6,420 nt of DNA from positions 1 to 6,420 of the forward strand of contig JASICF010000236.1 of assembly GCA_030044775.1 (NCBI GenBank), written 5' to 3'. Of this stretch, positions 1 through 6,384 are shown piece by piece. How positions within the stretch are numbered: the stretch's first letter is position 1; each line of letters opens with the position of its first letter. The stretch comes from Candidatus Sulfotelmatobacter sp. (GTDB lineage: Bacteria; Acidobacteriota; Terriglobia; Terriglobales; Acidobacteriaceae). The notes beneath the pieces were generated by a model, which did no database searches, was not told the DNA's origin, and worked only from the letters and a program-made list of their open reading frames with translations. The position numbers and the translations under genes were made by a program.

Positions 1-1292
1 GACTCTCCGCTGTATTCGGTGAACTTGAACCCGGTACCTTTGCCCGAGCGTGCGTCCCAGGGCTCAATCGTGTCGTCGAGACCTCCGGTGGCACGGACGA
101 TCGGCACAGTTCCGTATTTCAGGCTGTAGATCTGGTTCAAGCCGCAAGGTTCGTACTTTGAAGGCATCAGGAACATATCGGAACCGGCCTCAATTTTGTG
201 CGCAATGGCATTGTCGTAAGCGACTTTCACCGCAATCTTGTTGGGAAACTGCTTGTTGAGGCGGGTAAACATTTCTTCGTACTGCTTGTCGCCCGCGCCC
301 AGCGCGACGACGATCATCTCTTCGCGCGCCAGGCGATCCATGACCTGCGCGATCAAATCAAAGCCTTTCTGGGCAGCGAAGCGCGAAACGATACCGATCA
401 CCGGCATTTTCGGATCATCATGATTCACTCCAAACGCGGCCAGCAAATCCTGCTTGCACTGCGCCTTGCCGGCGAGATCCTGCGGAGAATATTTTGCGAC
501 CGTGAATTTATCGGTCTGTGGACTCCACTCGTTGTAATCAACGCCGTTTAGAATTCCTGTCACGGTCGCAGCGCGGTCGCGCAACACACCTTCCAGCCCA
601 AACCCGTATTCTGCAGTCTGAATTTCCTGGCTGTATTTCTTGCTGACGGTTGTGACGTAATCGGAGTAGACCAGGGCGCCCTTCAAGAAATTCACCTGTC
701 CAAAAAATTCCATCTTTGACATCGTGAACAAATCCCAGGGAAGCATGAGCAGCGGCAGAACTTCCGGCGGAAACAATCCCTGATAACCCATGTTGTGGAT
801 GGTGAATACCGTGCCCACATCACGAAACGCGGGGTCCTCCGCATAAACGGTGCGCAGCAGCACCGGCACCAGGGCCGATTGCCAATCATGGCAGTGAAAC
901 ACATTGGGAACACCTAAAATTTTCGTTGCTTCGAGAACCGCACGAGAGAACAGCGCGAAGCGTTCAGCATTGTCGGGATAATCGCCGGCAGGCGTTCCAT
1001 ACAGTGCGTCGCGATCGAAATATTCGGGATATTCAATAAAATAAAAATGAATTCCGGACTGGTTTGCGCCGGTCACCACCGAAGCAAAACGGTACTTATC
1101 GTCGAACGGCACGGTGATACTGCGGACCACGGTCGCCGGATCAACCAGTTTGGTTTGTTTGTAACGCGGCAGATATACGCTCACCTGATGGCCGAGAGCG
1201 GCAAGCGCCCGCGGCAGGGCGCCGACCACGTCCGCCAATCCACCGGTTTTTGAAAAAGGCACGCCTTCCGATGCTACAAATGCGATATGCAT
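1..1292 (-). CDS. glgA: Glycogen synthase GlgA (ADP-glucose type, GT5), 3' end outside window
   Basis: Transfers glucose from ADP-glucose to the non-reducing end of a growing alpha-1,4-glucan in the cytoplasm (glycogen synthesis). About 430 codons are present. GT5 enzymes are usually about 480 residues, so roughly the last 50 are missing. Reading the minus strand from ATG 1292-1290, the N-terminus shows the ADP-glucose-binding motif KTGGLADVVGALP with Lys15, the same number as the key lysine of E. coli GlgA. HCHDWQSALVP (133-143) and TIHNMGYQG (164-172) follow. The C-terminal Rossmann half has SRFAAQKGFDL with Lys309 and PSKYEPCGLNQ with Glu381, matching E. coli Lys305 and Glu377 with a constant +4 offset, then KYGTVPIVRATGGLDDT. 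A purine-rich Shine-Dalgarno (AGGAG, complement of 1303-1307) lies about 10 nt upstream of the start. The gene is transcribed divergently from rsmA. No frameshift is visible, and the assignment is near certain. Confidence 0.96.
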   Translation of the reverse strand, partial: MHIAFVASEGVPFSKTGGLADVVGALPRALAALGHQVSVYLPRYKQTKLVDPATVVRSITVPFDDKYRFASVVTGANQSGIHFYFIEYPEYFDRDALYGTPAGDYPDNAERFALFSRAVLEATKILGVPNVFHCHDWQSALVPVLLRTVYAEDPAFRDVGTVFTIHNMGYQGLFPPEVLPLLMLPWDLFTMSKMEFFGQVNFLKGALVYSDYVTTVSKKYSQEIQTAEYGFGLEGVLRDRAATVTGILNGVDYNEWSPQTDKFTVAKYSPQDLAGKAQCKQDLLAAFGVNHDDPKMPVIGIVSRFAAQKGFDLIAQVMDRLAREEMIVVALGAGDKQYEEMFTRLNKQFPNKIAVKVAYDNAIAHKIEAGSDMFLMPSKYEPCGLNQIYSLKYGTVPIVRATGGLDDTIEPWDARSGKGTGFKFTEYSGE

Positions 1293-1357
1293 GAATTTCT
1301 CTCTCCTCTGGCAAGACCCGTTTTTCGCGGGCGCACGATATGATGGAATATATAGTT

Positions 1358-1376
1358 GCGGGACCCAAACTCCCGC
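1358..1376. other. GC-rich hairpin in the glgA-rsmA spacer
   Basis: The perfect inverted repeat GCGGGA (1358-1363) / TCCCGC (1371-1376) has a 7-nt loop. It sits just rsmA-proximal of the AT-rich patch, so it would fall in the rsmA 5' leader or close to the glgA promoter. No T-tract follows on either strand, which argues against an intrinsic terminator. A six-bp stem can occur by chance in this composition. Confidence 0.3.
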
Positions 1377-1447
1377 GCAATGCAGGCGGGCCAAAATTCA
1401 TCGGCAATCTCCGATCGCCGAATCATCAGTCTAATGCCCGAGGAAAA

Positions 1448-1457
1448 GAGGGTCAAC
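1448..1457 (+). promoter_or_regulatory. Ribosome binding site that sets the rsmA GTG start
   Basis: GAGGG at 1448-1452 lies 5 nt before GTG 1458. The alternative in-frame starts, TTG 1356 and ATG 1434, have no comparable purine-rich site in front of them. This is why the GTG start is preferred. Confidence 0.6.
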
Positions 1458-2336
1458 GTGCCGAAGGTGGTTTCAACCCGCCGTCCTCAACTCAAGCCCA
1501 AGTTAGGACAGCATTTCCTCGCCAGCGACAGCTATGCGCTGCAGATTGCCGATGCGCTCGGCGAAATTTCGCAAAGCACCGTTCTGGAAATCGGGCCTGG
1601 TCGGGGAATTCTCACTTCCCTTCTCGCCAAGCACGCGCGCCGGCTGATCGCCGTCGAACTTGACCGCGTCTTGGCTGCGCAGCTGCGTTTACGCTTCGGC
1701 ATGTTTTCCAATGTCGAAATCATCGAGGCCGACATTCTCTCGATCGATTTCGATTCTCTTTTCGGCCCAAAGCCTGGACTGGCCCGCCCTGGAATCGAGT
1801 TCAAGCCTGTGCCTGCAAAAGTAATCGGCAATCTTCCTTACTACATTACTTCCGAGATTCTGTTGCGTCTGTTCCACTACGCGAAGTACTTCGACACATT
1901 GGTTGTCATGGTGCAGCGCGAAGTTGCCGATCGCATTGCCGCCAAGCCTGGAACTCGCGATTATGGTCTGCTTTCGGCTACCGCCCAGCTTCACGCGCGG
2001 GTGGAAAAACTCTTTACGCTGCCTCCAGGGGCGTTCTCGCCGCCTCCGAAGGTCTATTCGACTGTGTTGCGGCTGACTCTGGCGCCGCGGCATCCTGAGG
2101 TTGGCATCGAAGCAAACGCCGATGGTGAAAATGGGTTCATCGACTTTCTGAGACTTTCTTTCGGGCAAAAACGGAAAACGTTGTGGAATAACTTGAAATC
2201 CAACTATCCTGAAGCTGAGTTGCGGGCAGCGCTGGCAGAGGCCAAGGTAAAACCAGCCGCCCGCGCCGAGACGTTGAGTCTGGAGCAAAGCGCGGCATTG
2301 TACCGCGCCTTGCGAAATTCCCGCGACGGCTCGTAG
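1458..2336 (+). CDS. rsmA: 16S rRNA (adenine1518-N6/adenine1519-N6)-dimethyltransferase RsmA (KsgA)
   Basis: Uses S-adenosylmethionine to dimethylate the two adjacent adenines in the 3'-terminal hairpin of 16S rRNA, a late quality-control step in 30S assembly. Starting at GTG 1458 the protein is 292 residues (E. coli KsgA has 273). Visible landmarks are the N-terminal KPKLGQHFL (13-21), SAM motif I VLEIGPGRGILT (42-53), the acidic motif VELD (66-69), EADIL (90-94), the catalytic NLPY (125-128) and the C-terminal FSPPPKVYSTVLRL substrate-binding region. The stretch between EADIL and NLPY is about 11 residues longer than in E. coli by my hand alignment. ATG 1434 would add 8 residues and TTG 1356 would add 34; both lack a good ribosome binding site. 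The next gene begins 45 nt downstream on the same strand, probably as one transcript. Confidence 0.96.
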   Translation: MPKVVSTRRPQLKPKLGQHFLASDSYALQIADALGEISQSTVLEIGPGRGILTSLLAKHARRLIAVELDRVLAAQLRLRFGMFSNVEIIEADILSIDFDSLFGPKPGLARPGIEFKPVPAKVIGNLPYYITSEILLRLFHYAKYFDTLVVMVQREVADRIAAKPGTRDYGLLSATAQLHARVEKLFTLPPGAFSPPPKVYSTVLRLTLAPRHPEVGIEANADGENGFIDFLRLSFGQKRKTLWNNLKSNYPEAELRAALAEAKVKPAARAETLSLEQSAALYRALRNSRDGS

Positions 2337-2381
2337 CCGGAGCCCGGATAGTTCTCAGAGATCCATCGCGGAGGAGCCCCC

Positions 2382-3203
2382 ATGACCGCGACAACCGTTC
2401 GTCATCCCGCCGTGGCCGGACGCTTCTACCCCGCAGACCCGCAAGTGTTGCGATCGGAAGTTTGCTCTTACCTTGCTTCCGAACGTTCGCAAAAGCCGGT
2501 CCGCGCCCTGGGCTGCCTCGCGCCGCACGCCGGTTATATGTATTCCGGACATGTTGCGGGAGCAGTCTTCTCTGAAGTGGAGATCCCCGAGCGCTGCATC
2601 GTGTTGTGCCCAAATCACACCGGTATGGGCCAGCCTCTGTCGATTATTAGTGAAGGGGCATGGGAAACCCCGCTGGGCGATGTGCCCGTCGACAGCGGCC
2701 TGGCCTCAGCCCTTGAACGTCGCTTTCCCCTTCTGCGCGAGGATACCGTCGCGCACCGCAACGAACACGGGGCGGAAGTGGAACTGCCGTTTCTGCAAAT
2801 TCGGCAGCCGCGCCTCCGGTTTGTGCCGATTGCTTTGGGAACTGGACAATTCGAGATTCTTTCACAATTCGGCGAGGCCATGGCGGAAGTGATCGCCGCG
2901 CACGGCGGCAGCATCCTGATTGTGGCTTCCAGCGATATGAACCATTATGAATCGGATGCCATCACTCGCGTGAAAGATCAAAGCGCGATTGAAGCGATCC
3001 TGCGCCTGGATGCCCTCGCGCTATACCAGGTGGTTACACAGCAGCACGTCAGCATGTGCGGTTTTGGCCCGGCCGTGGCGATGCTGACGGCAACGAAAAA
3101 GCTCGGAGCACGTTCCGCCGAGCTTGTGAAATACGCAACTTCCGGAGATATTTCGGGCGACCACGATCTGGTCGTAGGCTACGCAGGGATCATTGTCCGG
3201 TAA
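2382..3203 (+). CDS. MEMO1-family protein (AmmeMemoRadiSam system protein B-like)
   Basis: A 273-residue, full-length member of the MEMO1 family, which has the fold of class III extradiol dioxygenases. Human MEMO1 binds copper and redox metal through His49, His81 and Cys244. Prokaryotic members are annotated as AmmeMemoRadiSam system protein B, and their biochemical role is unsettled. The order of conserved motifs is RHPAVAGRFYP (7-17), APHAGYMYSG (47-56, His49), CPNHTG (76-81, His79), EHGAEVELPFL (128-138, His129), ASSDMNHY (182-189, His188) and SMCGFGP (224-230, Cys226). The three metal-ligand positions of human MEMO1 therefore appear present. No signal peptide is seen, so it is probably cytoplasmic. 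ATG 2382 has GAGGAG at 2371-2376, 5 nt upstream. It lies 45 nt after rsmA, so the two are probably cotranscribed. The usual partners (AMMECR1-domain protein, radical SAM protein) are not in this window. The family call is firm; the function is not. Confidence 0.92.
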   Translation: MTATTVRHPAVAGRFYPADPQVLRSEVCSYLASERSQKPVRALGCLAPHAGYMYSGHVAGAVFSEVEIPERCIVLCPNHTGMGQPLSIISEGAWETPLGDVPVDSGLASALERRFPLLREDTVAHRNEHGAEVELPFLQIRQPRLRFVPIALGTGQFEILSQFGEAMAEVIAAHGGSILIVASSDMNHYESDAITRVKDQSAIEAILRLDALALYQVVTQQHVSMCGFGPAVAMLTATKKLGARSAELVKYATSGDISGDHDLVVGYAGIIVR

Positions 3204-3228
3204 TGTGCCCTAAAAGTGCGGCACTGAC

Positions 3229-3247
3229 TAGCCGGCGCAGGCGGCTA
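3229..3247. terminator. Possible hairpin between convergent genes
   Basis: The 53-nt spacer between the convergent stop codons contains TAGCCG (3229-3234) and CGGCTA (3242-3247) around a 7-nt loop. Its position suits a bidirectional terminator. There is no T-run on either side, so a classic rho-independent terminator is not supported. Confidence 0.25.
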
Positions 3248-3256
3248 CTCCGGATT

Positions 3257-4555
3257 CTACCGATGCCCGCCGCCACCCACGCTGTGCGCCGCAGACGATC
3301 CTGTACCAACATGTGCAGACCCTGCCGGTGTGCCGCCGCGCGTGCTGCCAGAACCGGAACCGCCCCAGCGCACCGAAGTTGCGGCGAACGCAGGCGCCGC
3401 ACGGAGTTCAGCAAACCCATTCCGGGCAACCTGCTTATTTATATGACGGAGATCGTCGTACGATCCGCGCGGGATTCCTAAACCCGCCGATCCGGCGGTC
3501 ACGGGGATCTTTGTATCGGCAGCTTTCGTCACCAGTTCTCCGCCTCGGCCTATAATCGCGGAGTTTACCGTCCCAGCTGGCGGAACCGGAGCATGAAAAC
3601 CGGCTGCTAGGGCCCCAACATAGTGCAGGCCGCCGTGCCACGTGTTCCACCCGCCGGGCTGCCATCCCCATCCGTAGCCGGGAGCATACAGCCAGTTGCC
3701 GTAGTAATAAGGCATCCAGCCCCACGGGTAGGCAGACGCCCACATGAATCCCATGCCCGGATACCACGACCATGCGCCGTCCATAAACGGGTTCCATGCG
3801 GCGCCAGCAAAATAGGGCTGCCACAACATGCCATAACCGGGAACGTTCGTGTAATCCCCGTAATAACCCATATCGCTCACGCCGTACCCGTAAGGACTGG
3901 AATTATTCTTCGCATACTGCTCGTGATACTCGTTCGATTGAGAGTCCCACTGGTCGTCGGGATCGGGTTTGATGTCCTTGCTAATCGTGGGTCTGTCCTT
4001 GTCCGCTTCGAAGGACACGGTTTTGTCCTTGTCTACCTTGATTGTCCCTGATGCCCCCTCGACTTCCACCGGGTTCTTGAAATTGGCAAGCTCAGCTCCG
4101 TTGGGTGATTCCTCTATGCGGAAGTGCGCGGCCTGTTTCACTTCGACCGTCTCACCAAAGAAATTCAGCGCAAAATCGTCGCCGGTTTTTCCCTGCCAGT
4201 TGAGATAAGCCTTGCCTTCGACGAGATTCACCGTCGTCAGCCGATTGCTGGCATCGTTCAGCGCCAGCCTGCTGAAAACCACGGTTGTGTTCGGGACAAT
4301 ATGGAGCGTGCTGCCATCCTCGAATTCCACCTCGGCGCGGCCGGTATCCAGGGTTCGCAGCTGCGTCCCTTGGGTAATTGGAAGATTCAGGAATGCCCGC
4401 TCGAAGCCCAGACCTGAATTTTTGTTGATCTCGACTGCACCTTGCACATCGCTTAGGCGAACGATGCGAACCTGGGAGTCAGCCCCGGCAGGGAGCGTCC
4501 AAAGGGCCAAGGCGAATATAGTGATAATAATTGGGCGAAGGCTTGGCTTACGCAC
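3257..4555 (-). CDS. Exported FecR-domain protein with Trp/Tyr/Gly-rich tail
   Basis: The product has 432 residues from GTG 4555-4553. This start is chosen because a perfect AGGAGG lies 5 nt upstream and because it places a clean signal peptide at the N-terminus: RKPSLR, a hydrophobic core at 9-22, and an AGA cleavage site after residue 25. An in-frame ATG at 4642 adds 29 residues that would bury the signal peptide. Residues about 40-150 resemble a FecR domain, with core RAEVEFEDGSTLHIVPNT at 73-90 followed by VEGKAYLNW. Residues 150-215 are charged. Residues 222-312 are extremely rich in Tyr, Trp, Gly and Pro, with repeats of the form W-x-P-x-Y-x-G-x-W seen in DUF6600-like tails. The last ~35 residues are Gly/Ser/Thr-rich with a terminal GGGGHR. 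Classical FecR is a membrane regulator of a sigma factor. This protein has no transmembrane helix after the signal peptide and no sigma-factor neighbour here, so an envelope or surface role is more likely. Exact function unknown. Confidence 0.85.
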   Translation of the reverse strand: MRKPSLRPIIITIFALALWTLPAGADSQVRIVRLSDVQGAVEINKNSGLGFERAFLNLPITQGTQLRTLDTGRAEVEFEDGSTLHIVPNTTVVFSRLALNDASNRLTTVNLVEGKAYLNWQGKTGDDFALNFFGETVEVKQAAHFRIEESPNGAELANFKNPVEVEGASGTIKVDKDKTVSFEADKDRPTISKDIKPDPDDQWDSQSNEYHEQYAKNNSSPYGYGVSDMGYYGDYTNVPGYGMLWQPYFAGAAWNPFMDGAWSWYPGMGFMWASAYPWGWMPYYYGNWLYAPGYGWGWQPGGWNTWHGGLHYVGALAAGFHAPVPPAGTVNSAIIGRGGELVTKAADTKIPVTAGSAGLGIPRGSYDDLRHINKQVARNGFAELRAAPAFAATSVRWGGSGSGSTRGGTPAGSAHVGTGSSAAHSVGGGGHR

Positions 4556-4560
4556 GTCAC

Positions 4561-4567
4561 ACCTCCT
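4561..4567 (-). promoter_or_regulatory. Strong Shine-Dalgarno of the FecR-domain gene
   Basis: The minus strand reads AGGAGGT here, 5 nt before GTG 4555. It is a near-perfect anti-16S match and the main reason for choosing this non-ATG start over the upstream in-frame ATG at 4642. Confidence 0.75.
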
Positions 4568-4573
4568 GAACCT

Positions 4574-4590
4574 GTGTGCTCTTAGAACAC
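4574..4590 (-). promoter_or_regulatory. Small leader hairpin just upstream of the FecR-domain gene's ribosome binding site
   Basis: On the minus strand GTGTTCT and AGAGCACAC can fold into a 6-bp stem (4 bp, one T/C mismatch, then 2 bp) with a 3-nt loop. It ends 6 nt before the Shine-Dalgarno. Its position would allow control of translation, but the helix is short and may be chance. Confidence 0.25.
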
Positions 4591-4911
4591 CACTCTGCCT
4601 TACGCTTCGAGTGCTACAAAACGAATCCGGATCACAAAGCATTTCACGACGTCTCCTGTTTTCCTTGCGACAGGCTATGTCCTTTTTACGCTCTTTCAGC
4701 GCTGATGGGAATTGAATTTCAATGATTTTGGTCCGAACCTGGACCTATCGGGCTGCATCTGCCGGGGCCAAGCAACGCACGATTACAGCATTAATCCGCC
4801 CGAAAGTACCGTGTATCGTGACGCCGCTCGTATCGGTAAAAACTGTACTATCGAGCTTCAATGGGGCGCTTTTGTGCGGCGGGGATTGTAACGCTCGAGA
4901 ACGCAAAACGG
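4591..4911. other. Upstream region of the FecR-domain gene with no convincing gene
   Basis: The full gap between the FecR-domain gene start (4555) and the end of the next minus-strand gene (4912) is 356 nt. I found no RNA gene, transposon end or supported coding sequence in it. Several short inverted repeats occur: CCTGT/ACAGG at 4655-4674, TCAGCGCTGA at 4696-4705, ATTGAATTTCAAT at 4711-4723 and GGTCC/GGACC at 4730-4745. It probably contains the promoter and a long 5' leader of the FecR-domain gene. I looked for a cyclic-di-GMP (GEMM) riboswitch-like layout and did not see its conserved core. Confidence 0.45.
4696..4723. promoter_or_regulatory. Two adjacent palindromes, operator-like
   Basis: TCAGCGCTGA (10 bp, perfect) and ATTGAATTTCAAT (6-bp arms around one base) are separated by 5 bp. 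They lie about 140-170 bp upstream of the FecR-domain start codon, where a transcription-factor site would be plausible. No specific regulator is recognised. Confidence 0.25.
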
Positions 4912-5619
4912 TCACCGCAGGTTGTGGCCCGCGATGGCGCCGGTGCCGCTGCCAATCTGCATCAATTCCTGGGCTCGCGCCCGGGTCACGTTGATCACTG
5001 AACTGTCGTTCACAATATCCTGCAGCACGGGCGCCACACTTTGCAGTTCGTTCAGTTCGTTATCTCTAGCTTCCTCTTCCATACGTTTCAATTCGTCATC
5101 CAGCGCCAGTTTCTGATAGCGGTGATAGTAAGCAAGCCTTCGTCCATACTCCAAAGTCGCAGCCATTCCCTGGAAGAAAGCAGTCAAGTCCCGGACCGGC
5201 GCCAGATTCGAATAATCGTATTGAGCGCTATTGTCGCGTTGTGCGTCCTCGTACGTCAGGATCTTTGTGCCCGTAAAGGCAAGTCTCCGATTACCGGAAT
5301 CGATCTTGCCTGCGAAATATCGTGCCTGCTTGGCCCATTCAAACACTTTCTCGCGCGTCTGCGGCGTTACTTCGAACTCCGAATGGTAGGTCTCGGGATC
5401 GGAACCAGGTACGGCCGAGCCGGTGCACTCATAACGCGCGCGGCCGGTCGCGTCGATGAGGATCGAGTAATCCTGCGGATCGGACTGAGGAAAATTCAAC
5501 TTAAACGTGATCGTCGCAGGCGAGGCTGGGTCGCGGGTGACAGGCTGTTGACCCGCGAACGAGATCCCAGCGAGTGTAATTGTTGCTATCAGTGTTATGA
5601 CAACGCGCGGCGCGAGCAT
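4912..5619 (-). CDS. Hypothetical exported protein downstream of ruvC
   Basis: The product has 235 residues from ATG 5619-5617, chosen because GGAG (complement of 5627-5630) lies 7 nt upstream and because the protein then starts with a typical signal peptide: M-L-A-P-R, a hydrophobic core at 6-19, and SFA cleavage after residue 22. A TTG at 5649 would add 10 residues and nearly abut the ruvC stop; it is less likely. I do not recognise the family. The mature protein has a beta-rich first half with a single Cys in YECTGS, then FEVTPQTREKVFEWAKQARYF and LAFTGTKILTYED. A strongly charged helical stretch follows (about 171-193, LDDELKRMEEEARDNELNEL), possibly coiled coil. The C-terminus is VTRARAQELMQIGSGTGAIA. 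There is no catalytic signature and no lipobox. It follows ruvC by 26 nt and is probably cotranscribed, though nothing suggests a role in DNA repair. A periplasmic or outer-envelope location is inferred. Confidence 0.8.
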   Translation of the reverse strand: MLAPRVVITLIATITLAGISFAGQQPVTRDPASPATITFKLNFPQSDPQDYSILIDATGRARYECTGSAVPGSDPETYHSEFEVTPQTREKVFEWAKQARYFAGKIDSGNRRLAFTGTKILTYEDAQRDNSAQYDYSNLAPVRDLTAFFQGMAATLEYGRRLAYYHRYQKLALDDELKRMEEEARDNELNELQSVAPVLQDIVNDSSVINVTRARAQELMQIGSGTGAIAGHNLR

Positions 5620-5645
5620 AAGAAAGCTCCAAAAGAACCGGTTGT

Positions 5646-6149
5646 TCAAAGGGCCACCGCTCTTTGCCGCCGAATCGTCCCCGCAGTATGGAGATGACAG
5701 ATGGCGATCGCTAATGCATCGGATGCATCCATCGGTTCCGGAGGTTCGTTCAGGCCCAGCAGCCGTGTCACCATATGCTGAACCTGCTGCTTTTCCGCTC
5801 GCCCGTATCCCACCACTGACGACTTGATCGTCAATGGGGAATATTCCGCCACTTCCAGTCCTGCGGCAGCTGCAGCCAGCATAGCTACTCCCCTCACCTG
5901 TCCCAACTTCAGCGCCGACTTCACGTTCAATGCGTAGAAGATCTCTTCAATCGCCACTTCATCCGGGTGATGAGTTGTAATGAGAGCGCACAGTTGTTCA
6001 TAGATTTGCGCCAGACGACGCGCCAGCGCGTCACGCGGCGAGAGCTGGATGGCCCCGCAGGCGACGCAGCGCAGCTGCGCGGCGGAATCCATTTCGACAA
6101 TGCCGAATCCGGTGTACTCGCCGCCACAGTCGATGCCCAAGACCCGCAT
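5646..6149 (-). CDS. ruvC: Crossover junction endodeoxyribonuclease RuvC
   Basis: Holliday-junction resolvase. It acts as a dimer with the RuvAB branch-migration motor to cut four-way junctions during recombinational repair. The product is 167 residues (E. coli 173). It starts at ATG 6149-6147, giving MRVLGIDCGGEYTGFGIVE. The four metal-binding acidic residues are in place: Asp7, Glu68 (in VAIEEIFYA), Asp141 and Asp144 (in MDASDALAIA). SALKLGQVRGVA (78-89), VVGYGRAEKQQVQHMV (112-127) and the final alpha helix match the family. The usual GIDPG has Cys8 in place of Pro. The frame is open upstream to ATG 6299, but those extra 50 residues have no RuvC similarity, so the shorter start is used even though only a weak GGAAAA precedes it. 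ruvA and ruvB are not in this window. The exported-protein gene follows after 26 nt. Confidence 0.96.
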   Translation of the reverse strand: MRVLGIDCGGEYTGFGIVEMDSAAQLRCVACGAIQLSPRDALARRLAQIYEQLCALITTHHPDEVAIEEIFYALNVKSALKLGQVRGVAMLAAAAAGLEVAEYSPLTIKSSVVGYGRAEKQQVQHMVTRLLGLNEPPEPMDASDALAIAICHLHTAGTIRRQRAVAL

Positions 6150-6384
6150 GGTTTTCCAGTTTAGCGCGGAAGCGTCAAGGATCATAGAACCTGTGCCACC
6201 CTCGGAAACACGCGGGATTGCGGAAAAGCAATCCCATGAGGTATGCGGGGCGCGAACCCGGCCTGTAAGTGACATTTCGGGAAGATTGATAGCTGCCATA
6301 AGAATTTTGAATTTGCTTCCCCGGAAAGAATTCGTAAAGATCCTGCAGTAAGCACATCCTGGGCCGCTAATACGGGGAGGGACA
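6150..6384. promoter_or_regulatory. Divergent intergenic region between ruvC and the rightmost gene
   Basis: This 235-nt spacer separates two divergently transcribed genes and should hold both promoters. I could not identify confident -35/-10 pairs on either strand. Its main structure is the hairpin at 6214-6235. The rest carries no gene I can support: the ruvC reading frame stays open through much of it, but without a ribosome binding site or family similarity. Confidence 0.4.
6214..6235. repeat. Perfect 8-bp-stem hairpin upstream of ruvC
   Basis: GGGATTGC (6214-6221) and GCAATCCC (6228-6235) are perfect inverted repeats around the 6-nt loop GGAAAA. No T-run follows on either strand, and the position is upstream of both flanking genes, so it is not an obvious terminator. 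It could be a 5'-leader structure, a protein site, or one copy of a dispersed palindromic repeat. Only one copy is in this window. Confidence 0.5.

Larger units (their letters stand above)
1293..1457. promoter_or_regulatory. Divergent intergenic region between glgA and rsmA
   Basis: This 165-nt spacer must carry the promoters, or at least the 5' leaders, of both divergent genes. An AT-rich patch at 1337-1355 (gatatgatggaatatatag) stands out from GC-rich surroundings and could supply -10 elements: TATGAT at 1339-1344 on the plus strand and TATATT on the minus strand. Neither has a convincing -35 box at 16-18 nt, so I cannot assign exact promoters. The rsmA frame is open back to TTG 1356, but that upstream part lacks family similarity and probably is not translated. 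Confidence 0.4.

Noticed and set aside
1356..1457. 34-residue N-terminal extension of RsmA from TTG 1356
   Set aside because: It overlaps the likely promoter and hairpin, has no ribosome binding site, and would make the protein clearly longer than the family norm.
1689..2288. Long minus-strand open frame (199 codons) inside rsmA
   Set aside because: It is antisense to a fully motif-supported gene, and its Arg/Gln-rich translation resembles no protein family.
4556..4680. Possible cyclic-di-GMP (GEMM) riboswitch before the FecR-domain gene
   Set aside because: The conserved core and tetraloop/receptor pattern could not be found; only isolated purine-rich strings resemble it.
4754..4770. Sigma-54-like TTGGC...TGC sequence on the minus strand
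   Set aside because: The spacing between the GG and GC elements is one base too long for a -24/-12 promoter, and the intervening consensus bases are poor.
4745..4861. A 38-codon minus-strand reading frame (TTG start, MKLDSTVFTDTSGVTIHG...) in the gap upstream of the FecR-domain gene
   Set aside because: No ribosome binding site precedes it, the start codon is TTG, and it matches no family I know. Its length is within chance.
4722..4994. Plus-strand 90-codon reading frame across the same gap
   Set aside because: It runs antisense into the well-supported exported-protein gene, has an Arg/Cys-rich composition typical of shadow frames, and has no good ribosome binding site.
6150..6299. 50-residue N-terminal extension of RuvC to ATG 6299
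   Set aside because: The extension has no RuvC similarity or ribosome binding site, and the family start MRVLGID falls exactly at ATG 6149.
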